Of a stretch of DNA of 64,000 nucleotides, positions 59,279 to 64,000 are shown in pieces; the stretch's first letter is position 1, and each line of letters begins with the position of its first letter. Where the stretch lies: contig JAZQJE010000044.1 in the NCBI GenBank assembly GCA_045541495.1, positions 22,939 to 86,938 of the forward strand, in the 5' to 3' direction. The translations under genes were made by a program, and so were the position numbers. Source of the stretch: RGIG3009 sp045541495 (GTDB lineage: Bacteria > Bacillota > Clostridia > Oscillospirales > Acutalibacteraceae). The notes under the pieces are model-generated. The model saw only the letters and a program-made list of their open reading frames with translations. It searched no databases and was not told where the DNA came from.

Positions 59279-59329
59279 AAAACCCGCATGGTTAAGCCAT
59301 TTGTGGCTTTGCCCTGCGGTTTTCTTTTT
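59279..59329 (+). terminator. tRNA-Arg terminator
   Basis: Outer stem AAAACCCGCA/TGCGGTTTT and inner AAGCCA/TGGCTT, followed by CTTTTT. The next 100 nt (59330-59433) hold a short direct repeat around GGGGTTTATTTGGGGTTT and no gene. Confidence 0.7.
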
Positions 59330-59433
59330 GCCAAAACCGCCGTTTTGGGGTTTATTTGGGGTTTGTTGCTTTCAAAACGCCCTGTTTTCTCCCCAAAATC
59401 TCCATTCTGTCCCTTGATCCGCAAGCCGAAAAA

Positions 59434-59622
59434 TCACCCCGCTTTTCCGCAGAAATATTTTTCTAACTCGTCCATGTTTATCAATCGCTTTTTCCCTATC
59501 CGAACATGCGGTATCTGTCCGTTCAAAACCAGTTGACGGATCGCATACGGTGTTACGGCCGTGTGGGGATCCGTTTCCCGCAATTCTGCCGCCGCTTCGG
59601 CTATCGTTCGCATTCTTAACAT
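59434..59622 (-). CDS. Excisionase-like small HTH protein
   Basis: 62 aa. TIAEAAAELRETDPHTAVTPYAIRQLVLNGQIPHVRIGKKRLINMDELEKYF is the HTH_17/excisionase pattern (MerR-like). Position next to the tRNA is where int/xis genes of such elements lie. ATG at 59622 follows GGAGAG; the longer frame is AT-poor low-complexity leader. No integrase adjoins it. Confidence 0.82.
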   Translation of the reverse strand: MLRMRTIAEAAAELRETDPHTAVTPYAIRQLVLNGQIPHVRIGKKRLINMDELEKYFCGKAG

Positions 59623-59781
59623 GGTAGTGGCTCTCCTTTCCGTGTGTTTTTTATGCTTTTTTCTCATATATGCCGCCTCATCCGCGCGCTGCTCATTAAA
59701 TGCGTGCGCGGGCGCGTAATACAACGCATGCGCACGTGCACGCGCGGCGACATTCCCTTTTATTCCCTTTTCTGCTATCAC

Positions 59782-60105
59782 CTACAACAAATTGAGGTTG
59801 ACGGCTACGGCATAAAGGAACGTGCGCCGCCATCGGCTCCATTCGGGTTTCCCTGTCATGGGCGGATATGGCCGCTCATACTTTACGTTGTCAATCACGC
59901 CTTGCCGGTACGGTTTCGGTATCATGTCCAGTGCCCGCTCAATAGCAGAAATACGCTTCTCCATCACCGCTACCAGGGCGGTGTTTTCTTTTGCGCGGCA
60001 TTCCTCGATCATCCGATCCATGTCCCGCACGGCATATAACGCTTGATAAAAAACGGCCTGTGGCAAATACAATGGGTGATCCTTTCGCACGTGGTATTCC
60101 CGCAT
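59782..60105 (-). CDS. Hypothetical protein of the mobile element
   Basis: 107 aa, charged and helical. KENTALVAVMEKRISAIERALDMIPKPYRQGVIDNVKYERPYPPMTGKPEWSRWRRTFLYAVAVNLNLL resembles small phage/ICE proteins in which a helix pair is followed by YRxGxxDNV and SRWRRxFxYxVA, reminiscent of ArpU/RinA-like late regulators, but this is not secure. Between rep and the excisionase-like gene on the same strand. Confidence 0.6.
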   Translation of the reverse strand: MREYHVRKDHPLYLPQAVFYQALYAVRDMDRMIEECRAKENTALVAVMEKRISAIERALDMIPKPYRQGVIDNVKYERPYPPMTGKPEWSRWRRTFLYAVAVNLNLL

Positions 60106-60154
60106 AGCGGTATACTGTCCTGTTCTCCGGCGCGTGTTTGGGTTGATGTTCGTA

Positions 60155-60892
60155 CTATCCTGATGGCCGACTGTTGCCGACCTCGATCATGATATATCGC
60201 TGATACGGCATACCTGTTACGTCGTGTATCCCGCTCACAATACTGTTTTTGAGGATATAATATCCCCGCTTGGCTTTCGGTTGCTCCCGCCATTTGTCGG
60301 CGTGGATCACCGTATGCTTGACAATCGGTTGATTCAGCCCCTTGCTCTGTGTCCACCGTTTCCGTGTGGCAGCGTTCGGTTGTTGAAATGTGCGCTCCGT
60401 TTCTTTGATAAGATAACTCGCTAACTGTCCGTAATCGCCCGTCCGATCCAACGGCGTGATGTGAGGACGGCCAAAGACCCATAACTCATAGAGCACCTTT
60501 AAGGGAATAGCCGGTATCACAAGGTGATGATGTACCCGCTTGCGCTCATATTCCGTCACCGTGATATATCGCACCGGCACACCGTTTTCCTTGCACCATA
60601 CCCTGTACTTCCGCAGGAATCGACTTAAATCCTGCTTTGCTTCTTCGGGTGAGCGGGTGTATTCCCGCCGATACCCTAACACTAAATGCCAGTCACCCGC
60701 GCCGAAATTGGCATTGATAAGCCGCCGCAGATGGGTTTCCGCGTTCCGTCGGTTGATCTCCTGTTGTTGCTCCCGTGTCGGCTCTCTCTTTGCAGATCGG
60801 CCACACCGTTTCCCGTATCGTGCGGAATAATGCTTTTCTACTTCCACCACTTTCCCTGCGGTAATCGTTTTCATAACGTATGGCATTTTCAC
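60155..60892 (-). CDS. HUH-type replication initiator (rolling-circle Rep-like)
   Basis: 245 aa. RKRVHHHLVIPAI (His121-123) is the HUH metal motif; upstream WHLVLGYRREYTRSPEEAKQDLSRFLRKYR is the family's first strand-helix unit; the catalytic tyrosine candidate is Tyr160 with Lys163 in QLASYLIKETER. It would nick at a double-strand origin and start rolling-circle replication. GTG at 60892 is used (AGGAG 5 nt upstream); ATG two codons on is an alternative. A short antisense RNA candidate lies upstream. Confidence 0.8.
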   Translation of the reverse strand: MKMPYVMKTITAGKVVEVEKHYSARYGKRCGRSAKREPTREQQQEINRRNAETHLRRLINANFGAGDWHLVLGYRREYTRSPEEAKQDLSRFLRKYRVWCKENGVPVRYITVTEYERKRVHHHLVIPAIPLKVLYELWVFGRPHITPLDRTGDYGQLASYLIKETERTFQQPNAATRKRWTQSKGLNQPIVKHTVIHADKWREQPKAKRGYYILKNSIVSGIHDVTGMPYQRYIMIEVGNSRPSG

Positions 60893-60983
60893 GCCCGCTC
60901 CTGTCGGTTAAATAATACTTTGAACAAGGTTGCAAGGCGCGTAAACTCTCACTTTTCGGAGCACCGCGCCGCGCCGATAATTG

Positions 60984-61085
60984 TTGACAGAGCAAAGGCG
61001 CAAGTGCTATAATGAACTTGCGGCGCAAAGCCGTTCTGCCAAAGCACCCGTGAGCGTACCGGCGCATATCACGGGTGTTTTCTTT
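60984..61085 (+). ncRNA. Candidate antisense RNA opposite the rep leader
   Basis: TTGACA (60984-60989), 18-nt spacer, TATAAT (61008-61013) is a full-consensus promoter on the strand opposite rep. The expected RNA starts near 61020, folds a first hairpin CGGC-GCAAA-GCCG (61021-61033) and ends in a terminator with stem CACCCGTGA/TCACGGGTG (61045-61078) and T-rich tail to 61085, about 65 nt. No reading frame fits. It resembles counter-transcribed RNAs that limit Rep synthesis in rolling-circle plasmids. Confidence 0.6.
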
Positions 61086-61101
61086 TGCCTGTTTTCAACT
61101 G

Positions 61102-61230
61102 TCAATCCTCGTCAAGGTGGAAAAACCGCTCTAACCGACGTTTCACCCTGCGTGGCAAGATCTCATCCAGTAGCCATACGATAAAGGCCACCGCCAATAT
61201 GTAACATAAAATCACAAATAACGCTGCCAT
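61102..61230 (-). CDS. 42-residue membrane protein
   Basis: A frame of 43 codons on the minus strand: one transmembrane helix (ALFVILCYILAVAFIVWLL) followed by a strongly basic amphipathic helix (PRRVKRRLERFF) and an acidic end. GGAAAGGA precedes this ATG by about 9 nt; an earlier in-frame ATG at 61242 overlaps the ribosome site. It begins just inside the ImmA stop region, suggesting coupling. Similar one-helix proteins occur in plasmid and phage elements; function unknown. Confidence 0.5.
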   Translation of the reverse strand: MAALFVILCYILAVAFIVWLLDEILPRRVKRRLERFFHLDED

Positions 61231-61231
61231 T

Positions 61232-61642
61232 CTATTGGCCATCCTTTCCTGTTCGCTCTGCCGTGCTCACCACACCGGCAGGGCGTTTTTTTGTATTGCT
61301 TTGTTCATGGATGCACCTCTCGATCCACCCGATCAGCTGCAACAGTTTCGCCGCAAACGTCGCCGCTTCCCGCTCTTTTTCCTCGCGTGGCTTATCTTGC
61401 CGGTCGGGGATGGATCCCCACGTTCCCACGTGGCCGAGCATGAGGTGGCCCAATTCGTGAGAAGCAATAAGGCGTTGTTTGTCAAACGGTTCGTTATCAC
61501 TGACGAGAATAACAGGCTGTCCACAACAAATATACGCTTGGCCGGGGTTGCTACTCTTTGGATGATATGTCTTTGCCTGTATTCCTAACTTCCTGGCTAA
61601 TTCGCCCAAATCGATTGTCACCCCGTTATAAACGCCCTTCAT
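61232..61642 (-). CDS. ImmA/IrrE-family metallopeptidase
   Basis: 136 aa. HELGHLMLGH gives His62, Glu63 and His66 as the zinc-protease HExxH motif, and EREAATFAAKLL supplies the third ligand. ImmA proteases cleave element repressors to trigger induction, as in ICEBs1; the repressor encoded at 62476 or 63134 is a likely target. Starts 3 nt after the preceding (frameshifted) frame's stop. Confidence 0.88.
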   Translation of the reverse strand: MKGVYNGVTIDLGELARKLGIQAKTYHPKSSNPGQAYICCGQPVILVSDNEPFDKQRLIASHELGHLMLGHVGTWGSIPDRQDKPREEKEREAATFAAKLLQLIGWIERCIHEQSNTKKRPAGVVSTAERTGKDGQ

Positions 61643-61645
61643 GTT

Positions 61646-62076
61646 TTATTCTCCTTGCCTCAGTGGTTGCCGCCTGTTCAGCAGCTCCTTGATCTCCGCG
61701 TACCCCAGCCCCATGTCATGCAGCACAACGATCTGTTGGGACACTTTGGAAACGCTTTATCGGCTCCTTGCACGTTGCCGCCTGTAATCTTATTCAGCAC
61801 TTCCCCAAACCGACACGCCGCGGCAAACGATACGTGCCCGCTTGTTCCTTTGCGGTCAATCACCACGGTATGGCTCTCCGCGTTACAAGGAGCGCCCAGG
61901 GCAACCGTTATCCCGTACTTGCGGCATAGTGTGCCGATCTGAACGGGTAAACGATTGACACCGCAATCCATAAGTACCTGTAATGCCCGCTTGCGCTGGG
62001 TGCTTTGTTCCTGCTTGGTGGTTATTTGGGTTTCCTGCCGATGGTTGTCCCGCTCGACCATTAAAACGTCCTTCAT
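61646..62076 (-). pseudogene. Frameshifted gene of the mobile element (ImmA-like N-terminus?)
   Basis: From ATG 62076 (GGGAGA upstream) the frame reads QVLMDCGVNRLPVQIGTLCRKYGITVALG, similar to the N-terminus of ImmA-like proteins, down to GGNVQGAD. Near 61756-61762 the sense switches: the same frame then gives improbable Cys/Trp/Arg-rich sequence and stops at 61678, whereas the neighbouring frame continues as VSQQIVVLHDMGLGYAEIKELLNRR and stops at 61646, just before the ImmA start. An indel in an A run, a sequencing error or programmed slippage could explain it. No HExxH is seen. Confidence 0.6.
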
Positions 62077-62096
62077 AGTTTATTCTCCCTTTTGTT

Positions 62097-62112
62097 GTCA
62101 CAGAACTGTGAC
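62097..62112. promoter_or_regulatory. Palindromic operator copy 1
   Basis: GTCACAGAACTGTGAC, identical to the copy at 62330-62345, placed at the 3' end of the cro-like gene and ahead of the next gene. Confidence 0.65.
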
Positions 62113-62312
62113 TACTCGCTTAAAAAAATACTTGCTACATGTTCGGGGGACAGGCCCAATGCACGCGACATGTCTTGAATTTCCGACACGCGCGGCTCGC
62201 GTGTTCCGTTGACAATATTACATGCTTTTGTTCTGTCCCATCCGACGGCCTTTGAAAATTCGCGAATTGATTTGTAGTGGCCATACACCAGACCGCGTAT
62301 GCTTGCTTTCAT
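62112..62312 (-). CDS. Cro-like small HTH regulator
   Basis: 66 aa. GHYKSIREFSKAVGWDRTKACNIVNGTREPRVSEIQDMSRALGLSPEHVASIFLSE is a compact phage-type HTH. Divergent from the CI-like gene across a 163-nt control region and bracketed by two identical palindromes, it would be the first gene of the minus-strand (lytic/replicative) operon that ends in rep and xis. Confidence 0.82.
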   Translation of the reverse strand: MKASIRGLVYGHYKSIREFSKAVGWDRTKACNIVNGTREPRVSEIQDMSRALGLSPEHVASIFLSE

Positions 62313-62329
62313 TATTATATCCCCTTTCA

Positions 62330-62345
62330 GTCACAGAACTGTGAC
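62330..62345. promoter_or_regulatory. Palindromic operator copy 2
   Basis: GTCACAGAACTGTGAC, 7-bp arms around AA, between the minus-strand promoter and the cro-like start codon. Confidence 0.7.
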
Positions 62346-62351
62346 ATCTAA

Positions 62352-62380
62352 AATATACCATTCCCTGCCGTGCTTGTCAA
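62352..62380 (-). promoter_or_regulatory. Minus-strand promoter of the cro-like operon
   Basis: Minus strand TTGACA, 17-nt spacer, TATATT; the -35 overlaps the first of two 20-bp repeats. Confidence 0.8.
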
Positions 62381-62434
62381 TCGTTTTGTGACACTTTTTT
62401 ATGATTGCTTAATTTTGTCATTGATTTTGTGACA
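62374..62434. promoter_or_regulatory. Two 20-bp operator repeats in the CI/Cro control region
   Basis: TTGTCAATCGTTTTGTGACA at 62374-62393 and TTGTCATTGATTTTGTGACA at 62415-62434 share 17 of 20 positions and are inverted repeats (TTGTCA/TGACA). Their 41-bp spacing is about four helical turns, suiting cooperative binding. One covers the minus promoter -35, the other the plus promoter -35. Confidence 0.7.
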
Positions 62435-62449
62435 ACCGTGTGTTATACT
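62421..62449 (+). promoter_or_regulatory. Plus-strand promoter of the CI-like gene
   Basis: TTGATT, 17-nt spacer, TATACT, 27 nt ahead of the CI-like start. Confidence 0.72.
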
Positions 62450-62475
62450 CCAAATATACAAGGGGGATGGTACAA

Positions 62476-63120
62476 ATGACGTTTGGGGAAAAACTAAAGA
62501 GCATTCGCTTAGCACGCGATATGTCACAACAAGATTTTGCAAAGTTGCTTAACACTTCAAAGCAAGTTATAAGCCGTTACGAATTAGGTCAAACGACACC
62601 AAAAATTAGCGTGGCTGCCGCATGGTGTCAAATTCTCAATGTTAGTTTAGATTCTATGCTTAACGATGATATGCCGGTTTCCGAATCGCTTGCAGGAGAG
62701 CGCGGCAGTTATCTCGCTAACATTCTGCAGCTCCCGAACACAAAAAGGGTCCCTTTACTCGGCACGATTGCTTGTGGGGAGCCAATCACGGCGACAGAGA
62801 ATATCGACCAGTATATAGAGGTTTCCGAGGGTATTCACTGCACCTTTGCGCTGCGGTGCAAGGGGGATAGCATGATCGACGCACGGATTATGGACGGCGA
62901 CGTGGTGTATATTCGTGAACAGCCGCAGGTGGAAAACGGCGAGATTGCGGCGGTTCTGATCGACGACGAGGCTACGCTGAAGCGTGTGTATTTATCCGAC
63001 GGCGTGGTGCAACTCGTCCCCTGCAACGCCAAATACGCCCCGATGGTGTATGCCGGTGCGCAACTGGAACAACTGCGTATCCTCGGCAAAGCGGTCGCAT
63101 TCACCAGTTTAGTGAGATAA
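62476..63120 (+). CDS. CI-like repressor with LexA/S24 protease domain
   Basis: 214 aa. HTH_3 at residues 5-60 (IRLARDMSQQDFAKLLNTSKQVISRYELGQTTPKIS), self-cleavage site Cys100-Gly101 in LGTIACGEP, catalytic Ser132 in CKGDSMIDARI and Lys169 in EATLKRVYL. Such repressors keep an element silent and cleave themselves with RecA during DNA damage. The 5' half of the gene is AT-rich and the 3' half GC-rich, suggesting a domain swap. GGGGGATGG upstream of the ATG. Confidence 0.9.
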   Translation: MTFGEKLKSIRLARDMSQQDFAKLLNTSKQVISRYELGQTTPKISVAAAWCQILNVSLDSMLNDDMPVSESLAGERGSYLANILQLPNTKRVPLLGTIACGEPITATENIDQYIEVSEGIHCTFALRCKGDSMIDARIMDGDVVYIREQPQVENGEIAAVLIDDEATLKRVYLSDGVVQLVPCNAKYAPMVYAGAQLEQLRILGKAVAFTSLVR

Positions 63121-63133
63121 GCGGAGGCCCACT

Positions 63134-63448
63134 ATGTCAAATTTAAAAGCCGTCTTTGCGAATAACCTTATGCAGTATATGAACCAAAGAGGGGTAGACC
63201 GAAATCAATTATGCGATGATTTAGGCTTTAAATATTCAACCGTTTCTGAATGGCTTTCTGCAAAAAAATATCCGCGCATAGACAAAATCGAATTGTTAGC
63301 AAATTATTTTGATATTCAAAAATCAAATTTAATTGAACGAGTGGCGGAAGAGAGTATTATACTCACCACCCAAGAGGCCGACCTTATCCGCGCCTATCGC
63401 GCCAAACCCGAACTGCAAGCGGCGGTCAATAAACTGTTGCTTGGCTGA
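63134..63448 (+). CDS. XRE-family regulator
   Basis: 104 aa. LKAVFANNLMQYMNQRGVDRNQLCDDLGFKYSTVSEWLSAKKYPRIDKIELLANYFDIQKSNLIE is an HTH_3; the tail LTTQEADLIRAYRAKPELQAAVNKLLL is common in Firmicute phage repressors. 13 nt after the CI-like gene and 39 nt before the zeta-like gene, so it might be a second repressor or the antitoxin partner. Confidence 0.82.
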   Translation: MSNLKAVFANNLMQYMNQRGVDRNQLCDDLGFKYSTVSEWLSAKKYPRIDKIELLANYFDIQKSNLIERVAEESIILTTQEADLIRAYRAKPELQAAVNKLLLG

Positions 63449-63487
63449 CCCGCTCGGCCATATCTCGATCATAAAGGGGAATGAACG

Positions 63488-64000
63488 ATGAAAACCTATA
63501 CCATCATCGGCGGTGTAAACGGCACCGGCAAGAGTAGTCTAACCGGCGTTCTGAAAGCCGAAACCCGTGAACTGGGGCAGATCATCGACGTGGACAAACT
63601 GAATATCCTGCACGGCGGCCCCATCGAAGGGGGCAAAGCGGCCGTGCGGATGATTGAACAATGCTTGCGGGATGGTGTCAGTTTCACACAGGAAACCACG
63701 TTGTCGGGGCGGAAAACCGCCGTTACCGCCAAACAAGCGAAAGAAGCAGGATATCATGTCCGTCTGTACTATGTGGGACTCAATACGGCAGAAGAAAGCA
63801 TTAAGCGCATACGCAATCGAGTACAAAAGGGCGGGCACGATATTCCCGCAGCGGATGTACTGCGCCGCTATGAGCGGCGGTATGCGGATATCCTTGCCGT
63901 GTTGCCCTATTGTGATGAAGCCGTATTCTACGATAACGAAAACGGGTTTACCGTGGCGGCGATCTACCAACACGGCGAACTGATACGAGCGGGCGGCCCG
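63488..64000 (+). CDS. Zeta-toxin-like P-loop kinase, 3' end cut by the window
   Basis: At least 171 aa, open at the right edge. Walker A GGVNGTGKSS at residues 8-17, then IIDVDKLN, TQETTLSGRKTAVTAKQAKEAGYHVRLYYVGLNTAEESIKRIRNRVQKGGHDIPAADVLRRYERR, the pattern of small zeta-toxin-like kinases (KGGHDIP with the conserved R cluster). Zeta toxins phosphorylate UDP-N-acetylglucosamine; many such homologs have no proven toxicity. AAAGGGG upstream of the ATG. Confidence 0.82.
   Translation, partial: MKTYTIIGGVNGTGKSSLTGVLKAETRELGQIIDVDKLNILHGGPIEGGKAAVRMIEQCLRDGVSFTQETTLSGRKTAVTAKQAKEAGYHVRLYYVGLNTAEESIKRIRNRVQKGGHDIPAADVLRRYERRYADILAVLPYCDEAVFYDNENGFTVAAIYQHGELIRAGGP

Larger units (their letters stand above)
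59276..64000. mobile_element. Integrated element at tRNA-Arg, right end outside the window
   Basis: From the tRNA 3' end rightward the content is mobile: excisionase-like HTH, HUH replication initiator with antisense-RNA candidate, ImmA-like protease, Cro-like and CI-like regulators with shared palindromes, further XRE and a zeta-toxin-like gene. No structural phage, conjugation or integrase gene is seen, and no second copy of the tRNA 3' end was spotted. It may be a plasmid-derived IME, a phage satellite or a decayed prophage. How far it runs beyond 63.1 kb is uncertain: the zeta-like gene has host-like composition. Confidence 0.65.

Noticed and set aside
59137..59424. 95-residue minus-strand frame containing GTRTPDLLIRSQALYPAELRA
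   Set aside because: It is the antisense translation of tRNA-Arg, a familiar annotation artefact; there is no ribosome site.
59330..59433. Short direct repeat GGGGTTTATTTGGGGTTT as an attachment site or CRISPR fragment
   Set aside because: Only a tandem of a few bases with no spacer structure and no second copy elsewhere noticed.
1..64000. CRISPR arrays, rRNA genes and insertion sequences
   Set aside because: No regularly spaced repeats, rRNA motifs or transposase-like frames were seen on either strand.

Overview
The window looks like a chromosome segment of an anaerobic, low-to-mid GC Firmicute, probably a gut Clostridia/Oscillospirales-type organism. This is inferred from the rimP-nusA-ylxR-ylxQ-infB-rbfA order, a lysine riboswitch in front of dapA, ArgR boxes, two DegV proteins, a NusA without C-terminal repeats, A/G-rich Shine-Dalgarno sites and several TTG starts. 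No genus can be named from sequence reading alone.

Layout. 1-8.0 kb (mostly minus strand): end of a hemolysin III-type membrane protein, a zinc-ribbon membrane protein, a heterodimeric ABC exporter, a polar amino acid ABC importer and an EamA exporter. 8.1-21.9 kb (plus strand): a 14 kb bacterial microcompartment locus built around a B12-independent glycyl-radical 1,2-propanediol dehydratase. It carries its activase, a class II (fuculose/rhamnulose-phosphate type) aldolase, alcohol and CoA-acylating aldehyde dehydrogenases, PduL, PduS- and PduT-like electron-transfer parts, a PduV-like GTPase, a GlcG/PduO-C domain protein, a DeoR regulator and eight shell genes (EutS/PduU, five BMC-H, BMC-P, BMC-T). 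The inferred pathway is fuculose- or rhamnulose-1-phosphate to DHAP plus lactaldehyde, to 1,2-propanediol, to propionaldehyde inside the shell, then to propanol and propionyl-phosphate. 21.9-31.8 kb: housekeeping and transport genes (TlyA, NUDIX, CDF, ATP-grasp, DegV x2, MntP, MarR, uracil permease), with an AT-rich XRE/SLOG pair inserted at 27.6-28.4 kb. 32.0-40.0 kb: a complete ArgR-boxed arginine operon argGHCJBDF. 40.0-56.5 kb: SodC-like protein, pth-mfd, galU, the rimP-to-truB translation operon and an rRNA methyltransferase. 56.6-59.1 kb: lysine riboswitch, dapA and lysA. 59.2 kb: tRNA-Arg(ACG), followed to the right end by a mobile element with an excisionase-like gene, HUH Rep, ImmA, Cro/CI switch and a zeta-toxin-like gene cut by the window edge.

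Points most worth following: (1) the microcompartment locus has three copies of an 11-bp motif around a near-consensus promoter, a shell gene with two good in-frame translation starts, two BMC-H genes that look gene-converted, a shared amphipathic targeting helix on five enzymes, and an activase that lacks the ferredoxin-like insert; (2) the mobile element has a strong promoter and terminator that would make a short RNA antisense to the leader of rep, resembling the counter-transcribed RNAs of rolling-circle plasmids, inside a chromosomally located element with no integrase seen; (3) a small XRE/SLOG pair shares an 18-bp perfect palindrome. All functional statements rest on motif recognition by eye; no database search was run.
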